Below the pieces are notes generated by a model, which worked only from the letters and a program-made list of their open reading frames with translations, was not told the origin of the DNA and did not search any database. The position numbers and the translations under genes were made by a program. A stretch of DNA of 64,000 nucleotides from Hypericum androsaemum (Eukaryota; Streptophyta; Magnoliopsida; Malpighiales; Hypericaceae), in NCBI GenBank assembly GCA_963995505.1, contig OZ023185.1, positions 1,674,001 through 1,738,000 on the forward strand, given 5' to 3'. Positions 10,239 to 22,815 of this stretch are shown piece after piece (the stretch's first letter is position 1; each line of letters starts with the position of its first letter).

Positions 10239-11199
10239 TGTCGGACCTTGCATTAGTCCACGTGTAAATGATCTACTTATGAGATATATCTGTAATTAAT
10301 GACTGACCAAAACATTGAAATAAACTCCCAAAATAATTATTAATTAACCATTATTCTTGTACCAATATTAATATTTTGTTATCTTTTTATGAGTTCTTAG
10401 TAATAATATTCATCAAAATTTCCACGAAGAACTAACTAATTTTTTTAAAGGAGTGTTCTCCTCTAATGGTTTTTTTAATAAAAAGAACATCATCTTGATA
10501 AAATTGGATGATGTACTATTAGGGACCTTGATTCATTTGTATGTCAAAAAACATGGACTAGATTCGTGTCAAATACATTGAATAACATATTTTTCAAAGT
10601 CGAGACATGCACATTTTTTTCTCTTTTTATTAAATGATCAAAAGAGATATTGTATAATGTAATTTAGTAATAGTTGCTTATGAGCAACATGAAAATGCTA
10701 GAATAATGTTTGAGAAGATGTTGCTAGTGAGAATTCTACATCATATGAGAAAACTAAATAGCATAACCATATTTTTCCCTCGAAATCTCTTAATTTCTGG
10801 TATTTGATCACTTTCAACAATTTTTGGAGTTATATGGGTTCAAGATATTTATATTGGTATTGATTGGACTCGAACAAAAAAATTACTACATACTTTGATG
10901 TATAAATAAAGCTTACAAAAATGTTGATAATATTCATGCGAAATAAAATAAAATGGAAATTAAATATACAATATGTATATGATTTGGAATATATTTTAAA
11001 AATAAGTCTTTCTCCATGCCGAAAATAAAAGGTAATAATTAAATTATTATTTGGTTTAAAAAGTAAAACTTCCTTTTCTAATGCACAATTGGCGAGAATC
11101 ATGGTTAATGTTTAATAAAAACTTGAGATATGTTTCCATTAATTACAAATATATCTCATAAGTAGATCATACATACGTGGACTAATGAAAGGTCCGACA
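10239..11199. repeat. 961-bp segment bounded by 63-bp inverted repeats
   Basis: 10239-10301 (starting TGTCGGACCT) matches the reverse complement of 11137-11199 with only a few mismatches. The interior is AT-rich and non-coding. The flanks (AAGTGGAAG and TTTAGGGGT) do not form a convincing target duplication. It may be a decayed non-autonomous DNA transposon or an inverted repeat of another repeat family. Confidence 0.6.
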
Positions 11200-11202
11200 T
11201 TT

Positions 11203-11403
11203 AGGGGTGGCAGAAATATCCATACCCCGAGAGTCTGACCTTACCCTTACCCTATAGGTATAGGATCTGTTTACTTTGACTGTGTCTAGGGTAGAGTATG
11301 GGTAGGGATCTACTTTTAGAGGTGGGTTCTAGGGAAGGATATGAATCCTATGAATTCCTACCATACACTTACTCTTTTACCCTATTTTGGACCCTACACT
11401 AAC
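11203..11403. mobile_element. Truncated hAT-like fragment
   Basis: It begins TAGGGGTGGCAGAAAT, a typical start of plant hAT-type termini. It continues with ACCCTA/TAGGGT-rich words and is cut by the LTR beginning at 11409. No opposite end was found. Confidence 0.35.
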
Positions 11404-11408
11404 TAGAC

Positions 11409-13635
11409 TGTAATACCCTACTCTACTAATCATATTAGTCAGACTTAAGTAAAGTATACTTAGTCATAATGATATATTGGATTAATGTTTGGAGTAAGAT
11501 TGTTATGTAAATGGAGTGCCAAAGATAGTTAAAAGAGAAGGATTGTTATATCGGACTACCTCAGACGATTCCAAGCATGACGTGAGAAGCTGCTCACAAG
11601 TTATTCATCCGAGATCCCAAATGAAATTACTAAAAATGCTGTGAAAAGGTAAGAAATAGATTTATAAGCTTTTGAAGACATGAATTTTTCATGCTAGTAA
11701 TTTGGATCAAGCCTAGCAAGTGGTTAAACAACTCACTTGTATTGTCGATTCTTAAAGTACTTCGGTTGCACTTCTCGGTCTTTAATTCAATAATGATTCA
11801 TATTTTTACACATTTATGAAGTGTGCATATGCATGATTTGGTCTTCTAAGGGTTCTAGATCAAGCTCAACAAAGCCTAGTCAAATTATTTCTAAGTTTTA
11901 TGAATTTAGTTGGAGAATTTTGTATAGAATGACCTTTGTTTAGTTAAATAGACACATATTTCTCAATTTTGCTCCAAATATTACAAATAAATATGATTTA
12001 AAAATTAGACACATAGAGCTATAATTAATCTGCTAATAAGTTTTGACAAAAAGTAAGTAAAGAGAGTGAAAATGGAGCCGCAATCAGGAATTTTCTGATT
12101 GGATCATATTTTTCAAGCAACCAATCATAATGACTTGCAAACTCATTAGAATGAGTTGAAAAGGTGGTTCACGTGGTGTGGTTAGTTACCTACTCTCTTT
12201 TATGATACAAAAATATGAAGGAGGAGAAAGAAAACTCCAGAACTTGCCCATAAACGAGAAGAAGAGAAAGAGGAGAGAGAGCAAGAAGAAAGATAAAAAA
12301 AATAAGAGAAGAAAGAACGGCTTCGTAAGTGATTTTTCCTTCAATTTGACTTTTATGTCTTTATAAAAGTCGTAGAAGACTCAAAGATATTTCTAACGGT
12401 ATATCATATGTTCTATTTGGATGAAGGAATCAACGGAAAATTGATTATGAACTACAGACTGATTACTTCAGTATTCGATTGAGCGGGTGTCAGAAGAAGT
12501 TCTTGGTAAGCCTACTTAGACTATGAATTGGACTTTGATTTCTTCTTACAGATTGTAGAAGACTCAATTATATTTCTAACACCATATTATATTCCCTATT
12601 TGGATGAAGGGTTCATCTTAAAAACTCTATCGAAAGTTGGACTGACTAGCTGGGTTTGGAATTGAGGTGGTTGAAGAAGATGTGATCGGTAAGCGTATTT
12701 TGGCTTAGAAATAGATTTTTCATGAAACATAAAAGTTGTAGAGTATTTTTAAAGCTATAGAAATAACAAGGAAGTGGTGTATTGATAAAGATATGAGTAA
12801 GTTAGCAATGGACCAGAGATAAGGCGGTGCATGAATAACGAATTGGTAAGTGGTTCTTTGGACTTCTAATTTTATTTATGGACTTGGTATGATCATGAAA
12901 CAACAAGGAAGTGGTGTATTGATAAAGATATGGACTTGGTTCTGTACGATATTGAGTTATATGGGCTGCTTTCCATTGTTATAAGTGATTGGATGTATCT
13001 TGTGCTCTGTGTGATTACGGTTGGTTAAAAAGATCCATAATGCATTTTGGATCATGAGAGCTTTGTGTTTAGATTATGTACATATGAGTAAGTTAGCAAT
13101 AGACCAGAGAGTGAAAGGAATCAAACTAATTTGATAGACTTAAGTCATTCTGATGTTGGTTGTCGATTATGCCATAGTTGGTTATTTTCAAGTGTTGGAA
13201 GTGATTTGCTTGAGGAAGTGAGAAACTGACCTTATTTTGTAAATTGAGATTATTATACAGAGTATTTGAGGCTTCCTTAAGGTTTTTTGGTGAAAGAAAT
13301 AAGCTTAGAAAGAAGGATTGGACGAAGGTCCATAGTGAAAGGAGAATTAAACCAGGAATGAGCATTCGTCGAGCGGTCTTCAATTGAGTAAGCATATAGA
13401 TCATGAAGACTTTAGTTTGTTTGGTACATGTGCATGTTTCAGATCTTAAGTATGTGATTCTCATGCATATGAGTATTAGTTATGAAGTGGTTATGTGCTT
13501 ATGTGATATGTTTGGTCATACTTGGATTGGTTGGTAACATATGTGGTATATGTGTGTGGCCAGCTAGAGAATATGTGTTTCCTAACTTGGGGCCGATTTG
13601 TGAGGATGTCATTGTCCATTTCTGTTGGAAAAGTC
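11409..13635 (+). repeat. LTR copy A (forward, 3'-truncated)
   Basis: It matches the solo LTR at 36110 from its first base. It contains a purine-rich GA tract near 12250 and repeating ~180-bp units, each ending in a GGTAAG or CGTAAG motif (about 12324, 12505, 12688 and 12845). It stops where the inverted LTR copy B begins. Confidence 0.8.
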
Positions 13636-16600
13636 TGTCACGACCCGAATTCAAATCAGGTCGGTGACAGGCGCTAGACTCTAATCCGTTGACAACACAA
13701 AATGAGCCTAGCCAGCCTCAAATATATTTTAACTTTAAAAAATCGTCAATCTCAAAAACTAAATGAAATACAAATATTTTTACATCGTCCCCGGGATCAA
13801 AGTGAACACTGTAGCTACGGAGCTGCTAGACAAAAGAGCAAAATAGAAGCCAGAGACTTTATGCAAGTCATGAAGAATCAAATGGACTTGACACCAACAA
13901 AGCTATCTCCGGATAGATATAAAGTCATATGAATGAACCTGCAAAACTGGTGAGAGGGGGGTGAGTGTTTTAGAATACTCGTAAGCACATAAAATATAAC
14001 ATATCAGTTATGTTAGATACATATGAGAGAGACATAATTTAACTATTTCCCACATCAAACCCAACCAATACTAACACAAAGCTAAGACAACAAAATGCCA
14101 TCTCACAAATAAGGTTATCAGAGTAATCGCATATCAAACATAACCAGAATTTCAGATAGACCTTCACAAACATATAACACAAATCGAATGAACTTCAGAT
14201 AGGCCTAGATAGTGTCACTCCCACACCGACACGAGGATGCCATATCTTAAAGGTGCCATCAGAAATTAACCCCGCTGGCCAAATATCATATCGCATACAT
14301 ATTCAATGTATCCTCAGTAGGGGTGTGTAAATGGGATTCGGGATTTTTGGTATTTTTTCGGTATTCGGGATTTCGGGATCGGTATTTCGGGATTCGGGAT
14401 TTAATTCGGTATGGGTTTTTTGAAAAATTTGGTGAATTTTGGTATTCTGTAGAATTTCGGTATATACCGATATTATTTCGGTAATACCGAAAATACCGAA
14501 GTACTAAAATGTAACTTTGCCATATTATATATATAAGCCTAAAACACACAGCACAACTCAACCTCTCCTCCTCTCCTCTCTCCTTTCTTTTCCTTCCCCG
14601 ACTTCCCCACTTTTTTTCTCTGTAATTTTTTTGGTCGAATTTTTTTCTCCCAATCTCACACATCAAAATACACACTCCGGCGAGGCGACCACCACGAGGC
14701 CCCAACAAGCGACGGCTACCCTCTTCCTTATCCTCTCCCTATCTCCTTCTAATTTGTGATTTTTTTCTCAATTTAGGGTTTCAAAATTTGGGGGTTTTGA
14801 AACTAGATAATGAATTTATGCTTATTTTTCACTTTTAGTTGCTTCTATGCGTATGTTGCTGATTTGTTGGGTTTTAATTTCGTCCTCTTTCTTTTTTTAA
14901 TTTCGTGCTTGAACATTTACTCTATGAATTGACTGTCCTTCCTTTGCTTCAACATGAACTTCCGTCCTTATTCCATGCTTAGGGTTTAATATTGTTCTTC
15001 TTTTGATCTTTTGATTTTTTGGGGTAGATGTTGATTTCTGGGATCAATTTTGTTTGAAGCATGCATATTACAATTCGGGATTATGGGTAAATCTCGATCC
15101 CAATCCCGAATTTAATTCAGTATTCGGTATGATACCGATATAATTTCGGGATCGGGATCGGGATAGAGATTTTTTGAAATTCGGTATTCGGGATATTCGG
15201 TATTCGGTATTTGGGATCGGGATATCCCGAATGCACACCCCTAATCCTCAGTATATGTGCACATATGCCAACAGCCCCGGTTGGTCACGGGTAGACCTTA
15301 TCATCTGCCATCACACAAATAACGTATCAAACATTCTAAAATTCCCATATACCCAAACATATTGGTCACATATCTAAATATATATTAAAGCAGCCCCAAG
15401 CTAGAAAACACATGTTCTCTAGCTGGCCATACAAGTATGTCACACACTTCACAAACTAATCTAAGTATGACTGAGCATAACACATATGGACATGATGACT
15501 TCATAACCAAAACCCATATGCATGAGACGCACATACTTAAGTCTAAAACATGCACATGTACCAAACAAACCAAAGTTGGCATGATCTATATGCTTACCCT
15601 AATGAAGACCATTCGACGAATCCTTATTACTCGATGCAATTCTCCTTTCAAAGTGGACCTTCGTCCAACCATTCTTTCCAAGCTTATTTCTTTCACCAAG
15701 AACCTTGAGGAAGCTTCACATACTATGTATAATAATTTTCAATCACAAAGTGAGATCAGCTCCTCACTTCTCCAAGCAAATCACTTCCAACACTTGAAAA
15801 TAACCAACTATGGCACAATTGACAACCGACGTCAAAATGACTTAAGTCCATTGAAGTAGCTTGATTCCTTTCACTCCATAGTCCATTAATAACTAACCAA
15901 CATGTACACAATCTGAACACTAATCATCCATGACCAGAAGTTCACAAAAAGATCTATTTTGCCCAAGCGAATACACACCAAGCACAAGATAAGTCCAATT
16001 ACTTCTAATTTTGATAAGTAGCCCATATAACTCAAGATCACACAAAACCAAGTCCACGTCTTCATAATTATATATTTCTCTGTTCTTTAATCATCACACC
16101 AAGTCCAAAAATCAACTTAGAAGTCCAAAGAAATCACGTACCACATAGTTCTTCTTCAACCACCTCAATTTCAAGATCTGCAAATCTGTCAGTACTTAAA
16201 TAGGCTATCCAGGGAACCTCCTTTATCCAAACAAGACATACGATACTATTTTAAAAAGATAATGAAGTCATATACAACTTTTATGTTTCATGGAAATACC
16301 AATTTCAAACAGAAATACACTTACCAGCCCTTTCTCATAAACACCGCTCAATTCTGAATCCAGCCAATGCCTTTCGTCCAAACTTTCAAAATAATTTCTT
16401 AATCCAAATAGAACATATAATATATGCTTAGAAAGGTCTTTAAGTTCTCTACAATCTGTATGAAGACACTAAAGTCTGATTCGAAACTAAAATAGATTTA
16501 CCAAGTACTTCTTCTTTAACTAGTTCAATTATATCTCCAGCAGACAGTCCGTTGTTCAAAACTGAATTCATGCTGACTTCTTAATCTAAATATGACATAT

Positions 16601-17584
16601 AATATACGGTTAGAAAGCTCTATGAGTCCTCTACAACTTCCAAGAAGACCTTAAAGTCCAAATCAAAGAGAAAACTAACTTACGGAGCTAATCTTTCTTA
16701 ACCTAATTCTTTCTCTTTCATCTTTGCTCTCACTCTCCTTATCTCTTCAATTTTGGTTTATGGCTAAGTTCCAGAATTTTCTACCTCTTTCTTGGTGTTT
16801 CTGAGTCTTAAAACGTGGTGGTGAGTAAGCATCAATCATTATTCACCTTCTTGGCCAATTTTAATTAACTTACAAGCGGTGAAAGGTGATTGGTTGCCTT
16901 TTCTACGTGGTCCAATCAGAATATAGCATATTGAGCCTCATTTTTCACTCACTTTCGTTGATTTTCATCAAAATGTGTCAACAGATTAATTGTAGCCCTA
17001 TGTATCTAGTTTTCAAATCATCTTCAGTTGTCAAATTTAGAGCAATAAAGTTATGATTTACCAAGTAATGCTACTGCTGTCCGAATTTACCCAACAGTCT
17101 TCATAACACTTGTGAATTAATTGAGTATGCTTTCTTGAGCTTGATGTAGAATCCTTTGAAGACCAAATTATGTCTATGCACACTTCATAAAGGTGTAAAA
17201 ATATGAATACTTGTTGAATTAAAGACCGAGAAGTCCAACCGAAGCTCTTTAAAAATTGACAAAATAATCTGTCATTTATCCACTTGCGAGGCTTGATCCA
17301 AATTGCTAGTATGAAAAATCCATGTCTTCTAAAGCTTATAAAGCCATTCCTTACCTTTCCACACCATTTTGAGTCACTTCCTTTTAATCCGAAATAAAGA
17401 ACTTATGATCAACTTATCATAGCATATCTGAGGTAGTCCGAGATAACAAATGCTTCCCTTCCATCTATATTTGACACTTTATTTACATAAAAATATTATT
17501 CTAGCTACTAATCCAATATGTCATTACGATTAAGTATTCTTAACTTAAGTCAGATAAATATGATTAAAAGACTAGAGTATTACA
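13636..17584 (-). repeat. LTR copy B (reverse orientation, carries a nested hAT element)
   Basis: It begins TGTCACGACC, the complement of the LTR end, and finishes GTATTACA, the complement of the LTR start. Without the nested 926-bp hAT element it is about 3.0 kb, so nearly full-length. The five bases outside its 3' end (AAGTC) are the complement of GACTT, which follows the 5' LTR in the element at 21811. Confidence 0.8.
14318..15243. mobile_element. Non-autonomous hAT element nested in LTR copy B
   Basis: The element starts TAGGGGTGTG and ends CACACCCCTA. It is flanked by an exact 8-bp duplication ATCCTCAG (14310-14317 and 15244-15251), the hAT hallmark. Its termini are filled with ATTCGGGAT / ATCCCGAAT words in inverted arrangement. 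The middle has a TATATATAAGCC sequence and a pyrimidine-rich leader like a transposase-gene 5' end, but no transposase coding region. Confidence 0.88.
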
Positions 17585-18145
17585 TGATTCATATTTCTAT
17601 ACCTTTATAAAGTATGCATAGACATAATTTGGTCTTCAAAGGATTCTAGATCAAGCTCAACAAAGCCTACTCAATTAATTCAAAAGTGTTATGAAGATAG
17701 TTGCGTAAATTCGGATAACAGTAGCACTACTTGGTAAATTAGACACAACTTTCTCAATATTACTCTAAATTTGACAAATAAATATGATTTGAAAACTAGA
17801 CACATAGGGCTACAATTAATCTGTTAACAAGTTTTGATAAAAATTAACAGAAGTCAGTAAAATATGGGGCTCAATGTGCTATATTATGATTAGACTACGT
17901 GAAAAAGGTAACCAGTCACCTTTCACCACTTGCAAGTTAACTAAAATTGGTCAAGGAGATGAATAATGATTGATGCTTACTCAACCCCATGTTTTAAGAC
18001 TCAGAAACACCAAGAAAGAGGTAGAAAATTCTAGAATTTAGCCATAAACCAAAACTGAAGAGATAAGGAGAGAGAGAGAGTAAAGATGAAAGAGAAGGAA
18101 TCAGGTCAAGAAAGATTGGCTCGGTAAGTTAGTTTTCTATTCTAT

Positions 18146-20610
18146 TGATAGGAATTCAATAACTAGAGAACAAAATGCACAAAGAACACAGACGCAAGAG
18201 ATAACGTAGTTCGACCTAATGCCTACATCCACGGGGAGAAAGGAGAACTTTTATTGATGAGTTTCCGAGCCACAAAGCCATACAAAACCTTAGGGTAACA
18301 TACCTTTATATAGAGGCAAACCCTTGGTGTACAAGTAACCTATCTAGGTCAGATTAGGAGTCCAAAACCTAGTCAGAATAGGAATAGGAATAGGAATAGA
18401 AAATAAGTCTTTCCTATTTCTCGCCATCCCAACAATCTCCACCTTGGCGAGAAATCATCTTGTGGAAGAACCATGAAGCTCCACCCGAACTTCAACAAAC
18501 TCCAGCTTGACAAAATACCGCCCCATGAAGAACCATGAGATCTTGCAAAACCAATCCGACTCCACCGATTCCATCTCGGACCATAGATAACTGCATCAAT
18601 AAGACCATCTCAACTTTCTCTTCACCTTTTGTTCAATCACTTGGAGCCAGCCCCCAAACTCGAGCTTTTGAACTTGCTTGGCCTATTTCCTCCAACCTCC
18701 ATCGAACCCCAACTAGCGAGTCCACTTTCTGAAGTAACCTTGCGACTAATAGACATACCTTCTATTTTTTGATCAAACCTATGCTCCGAAACCTCAGACT
18801 GCTCTTCCGTTGGACCTTTTTGCCTCAAACCAATGCTACTTGCCATAGCATACAAAGGGCAACCTTTTCTTCTACCAAGTAGAACTCTCGACATGCCACG
18901 AACTCCACCGTTCGGCCTTGAGTGAGATACCCGATTCACCCGTGGTGCTACCAACGGCTTCGCATTCCCCATGTAAAACCTACCCAACACCTTTGACGTG
19001 TACGTCTCTTTAGACAACCATAGCGAAAACTTGCTAACTTTGTCTCTGCGAATCCCAACTCCACTCAAACCATTCATGTCAAGCTTTCGCTCCATCACAC
19101 AAGAGCTTTTCTCCCCTCTATCGGAACCCAACGATGTGACTCCACCTACAATCGTGTTCCCTACTAACCTATAGGTATTTCTAGCATTCCTTTCACCCTT
19201 CATCACCACCACAGCATCCTTCTCCACCTCCATTAGCCCGCCTACAATATTATAGTTGTACCCACTATAATCCAAGGCTCCTAACGAGATCAAATTTCTC
19301 TCCAACTTTAGAACATGCCTAACCCCACACAATTTTCTCTCAACAGCATCCCACATCTTGATTTGGATATCACCTATGGCAGTAATTCTATAAGTAGAAC
19401 CATCACCCATAGTCACCATACCTGAATCAACGAACTTGTAAGTGTCGAACCACCCTCTCTTGAGCGTCATGTGGAAAGAGCAATCGCTATCCAAAATCCA
19501 GACAAAATAGAAAGAAGATCACCATCCGACCCGTCTGAATATAAGGCCACATTCACGGAATCTGATCCTTTTTTCTCGCAATCCCGAGTTCTTTTTGGAC
19601 AATCCTTCTTCACGTGCCCTTTTTCTTCGCACTTGAAGCAATTTTCCTTGAACCTCCTTGACCACGACTTGGATCCCTTCCCGTCTTTTGCTTTACTATG
19701 ATCACCATGGCTACCTCTCAAAACCAGCCCTTCTGCTTGTTCATCACCAATTTTCCTTCTTTGATGAAACCCTAGCAGAGCACTTGTGATATCTTCCAAC
19801 ACCAGGGACTTCTTCCCCCAAGTTAGAGTTGTAACCAAATTTTCGTAGAGCTAAGTAAAGAATTCAGCAGTAATAATATCTTGTCTACTTCCTCGAACTT
19901 CACATCAACCTTTTTCAAGTCGCTCACAAGTTGACTGAAATCATTAATGTGTTGGCTCAAATCCGAGCCCTCCTTCATCTTGAGCCCGTACAATCTTTGC
20001 TTAAGATAAAGCTTGTTCGACAAAGACTTAGACATATACCTTGCCTCCAATTTCTTCCATACCTCAGCTAGTGACTCCTCATCCATGACGTGATATATCA
20101 TCCGCCAAGCACAAGCAAATTGTCGCCACCGCCTTGGCCTCCATCTCCTTCCACTCTTGCTCCTCCATCTTCTCGGGCTTCTTCTCCGAGAGTGCGATGA
20201 CCATCCCTTGTTGCACGAGGAGATCTTTGACACGCCTTTGCCATAACCCAAAATTCGAAGAACTATCGAACTTCACAAGAGCAAACTTCGCACCGTCTGT
20301 CATTCTCCAACCCAAACTCTGATACCAATTGTTAGGAATTTAGCAACTAGAGAACAAAATGCGCAAAGAACACGGACGCAAGAGATAACGTAGTTTGGCC
20401 TAATGCCTACATTCACAGAGAGAAAGGAGAACTTTTATTGATGAGTTTCCGAGCCATAAAGCCATACAAAATCTTAGGATAACATGCCTTTATATAGACA
20501 AACCCTTGGTATACAAGTAACCTATCTAGGTCAGATTAGGAGTCCAAAACCTAGTCAAATTAGGAATAGGAATAGGAAATAAGTCTTTCCTATTTCTCGC
20601 CATCCCAACA
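18146..20610 (-). mobile_element. Internally deleted Ty1/copia element nested in LTR copy C
   Basis: Two similar ~280-bp LTRs lie at about 18146-18434 and 20332-20610, each ending CCATCCCAACA on the plus strand. Read on the minus strand, the LTR at 20610-20332 is followed by TTGGTATCAGAG, the initiator-Met tRNA primer site. The interior encodes gag, a protease start and a scrap of the reverse transcriptase C-terminus. Integrase and most of the RT are missing. Flanking pentamers TCTAT and TATTT are not an exact target duplication. Confidence 0.82.
18637..20315 (-). pseudogene. Copia gag with partial protease and an RT scrap, frameshifted
   Basis: The reading starts at MGWRMTDGAKFALVKFDSS (ATG 20315) and shifts frame at about 20090 and 19830. 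Gag features include the WKKLEARYMSKSLSNKLYLK and LKMKEGSDLSQHINDF motifs and a CCHC zinc knuckle CFKCEEKGHVKKDC. Next comes a protease-like DSDCSFHMTLKRGWF, in which the usual catalytic DSG is DSD. The sequence then passes to a motif resembling the RT C-terminus (LWLSKETYTSKVLGRFYMGN), so more than 2 kb of integrase/RT has been lost. The last part near 18640-18760 is diverged. Confidence 0.75.
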
Positions 20611-21639
20611 TATTTGGACTTCAATGTCTTCTTAGAAGTTGTAGAAGACTCGTAGAGCTTTCTAACCGTATATTATATGTCATATTTGGCTCAAGGAATC
20701 AACATGATTTAATTTTGAACAACGGACTGTCTGCTGAAGATACAATTGAACTAGTTGAAGACAAAGTACTTGGTAAGTCTATTTTGGTTCTGAATCGGAT
20801 TTTGGTGTCTTCATACAGATTATAGAGGACTTAAAGAACTTTCTAAGCATATATTATATGTCCTGTTTAGATTAAGGAATCGTTGTAAAAGTTTGGACGA
20901 AAGGCAGATTGATTGGCTGGGTTCAAATTTGAGCGATATCCATGAGAAAGGACTGATAAGTGTATTTCTGTTTGAAATTGGTATATCCATAAAACATAAA
21001 AGTTGTAGAGGACTTCAATACCTTTCTAAAATAGTATCGTATGTCTTGTTTGTAGAAAGAAGTTGTCCTAGACAGCCTATTTAAATACAGACAGATTTGC
21101 GGGTCTTGAAATTGAGGTGGTTGAAGAAGAACTATGTGGTAAGTATTTTCTTTAGACTTCTAAGTTAATTTTTGGACTTGCTATGATGATTAAAGAATAG
21201 AGAAATGTATATTTGTGAAGATGTGAATTTGGTTTTGTGTGATCTTGAGTTATATGGGCTTATCAAAATTAGAAGTGATTGGACTTATCTTGTGCTCGGT
21301 GTGTATCTGCTTGGGCAAAATAGATCTTTTTGTGAACTTCTGATCATGAATGATTGGTGTTCAGATTGTGTACATGTTGGTTAGTTATTAATGGACTATG
21401 GAGTGAAAGGAATTAAGCTACTTCAATGGACTTAAGTTATTCTGACGTCGGTTGTTGATTGATCCATAGTTAGTTATTTTTAAGTGTTGAAAGTGATTTG
21501 CTTGGGGAAGTGAGGAGCTGACCTCACTTTGTGATTGAAAATATATTTGAGGCTGGCTAGGCTCATTTTTTGCTGTAAACAGGTTAGGATCTAGCACCGG
21601 TCACCGACCTAATTTGAATTTGGATCGTGACAGACTTTG

Positions 21640-21810
21640 ACATATGTGGTATTTGCGTGTGGCCAGCAAGAAAATATATGTTTCCTAGCTTGGGGCCGAT
21701 TTGTGAGGATGTGATTGTCCATTTCTGTTGGATATGGACAGGTTATGTTTGGTTTTGTGAATGGGTTAAGGTCTAGCACCGGTCACCAACCTCGGATTCG
21801 GGTCGTGACA
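21640..21810 (+). repeat. LTR copy D: 3' end of the element's 5' LTR
   Basis: It repeats the block at 13537-13629 (ACATATGTGGTAT to TTCTGTTGGA) and then jumps to the LTR end GGGTCGTGACA. The duplication of about 92 bp on both sides of the B/C pair suggests recombination between LTR copies or misaligned repair. Confidence 0.7.
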
Positions 21811-21814
21811 GACT

Positions 21815-21826
21815 TAGTATCAGAGC
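21815..21826 (+). other. tRNA-iMet primer binding site
   Basis: TAGTATCAGAGC lies four bases after the LTR end. It matches the common plant PBS TGGTATCAGAGC at 11 of 12 positions. It marks the junction between 5' LTR and internal region. Confidence 0.8.
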
Positions 21827-22179
21827 ATAGTTTAGAGCCTACATTTGTGCTCTTGGTTTGGTCATTTGAGATCTTTGGTTTGAGCTCTAGGTTTGAGCAA
21901 AGTATTGATTCTTGAGTCAACTTTCTAAAGTTGTGCTATGGAGCATAGGATCCGTCATATCTTGTTGTTGATCATCTTCCTAATCCTTAGATCCTTTGAA
22001 TTGTGAAAGTTGTTTGTGCATTTGATTGTGGACTATTTTAATGATGATGATGATTAATTTGTGATTTGCATGTTTAGTGGTCTCATGGGTTAAGTTGCTT
22101 GGAGAGTCCAAGTAAAATAAATGTGAACATATAGAGACCATACATATAGGAGGTTACCTAGTAAAGCAATAAATTATGA

Positions 22180-22270
22180 CTCAATGGCAGGTGATAATAG
22201 CCTATATGACCCAGCGGTGGGTAAGAATAGCCGATTATGGCCCAACGGCAGGTAAGAATAGTCGATTGAT
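22180..22270. repeat. Short tandem repeat, about 31 bp period
   Basis: Units of the form TGACCCAGCGG-TGGGTAAGAATAGCC recur about three times in the untranslated leader of the gypsy-like element. They are diverged from one another. Confidence 0.55.
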
Positions 22271-22815
22271 GTTGGCTTCACTAAGGTAGACTCCGGACGT
22301 CTATACACATTGATATGTAGTGAGATATGACATTGCATGGTTTTCATTTTTCTTTAGTGATTATAAGTTTGTCATATACATTTTATTTTTCTATCGGGGG
22401 TCCATATAGTTTGTGTTACCCCAGTCAGTGCATTATTTGGGTATGTTTGTGAGTGTTTTGATCTAACTTTTGATGGTTGCATATCGTCCTCAAAAGATAT
22501 AATATGTGTACCAAAGATGGTTTGATCAAGACTAATTAGCGTAGGTGATCATGATATGAGGGGCATATATGTATGTTGGAGGTGGAGGGACAAGATTTAT
22601 TGAATGACTTACATATGTTGGAATGAGAGAAGTTTGATATAATTTGGGTATGGATTGATTATAATCGTATCACACAACAATAGATTATTTCAGTAAGATT
22701 ATGATCTTCAAGATAAAGGGTGAGCCAGAATTTATGTTTCGAAGTTTTGGGATGGCGATTATATAATGTTTGAAGGCTTACAGATTGTTAATAAAAAAGT
22801 TATGTTATTTGGCAT

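Larger units (their letters stand above)
17585..21632 (+). repeat. LTR copy C (forward, 5'-truncated, carries a nested copia element)
   Basis: It starts about 386 bp into the LTR consensus given by the solo copy at 36110. It is interrupted by a copia element at 18146-20610 and lacks about 1.2 kb before its final TATTTGAGGCTGGCTAGGCT. It ends ATCGTGACA followed by GACTT. It is the inverted partner of copy B. Confidence 0.75.

Noticed and set aside
14286..14759. Possible small protein genes in the hAT element
   Set aside because: The reading is dominated by TIR words and a pyrimidine-rich leader; no hAT transposase motif is present.
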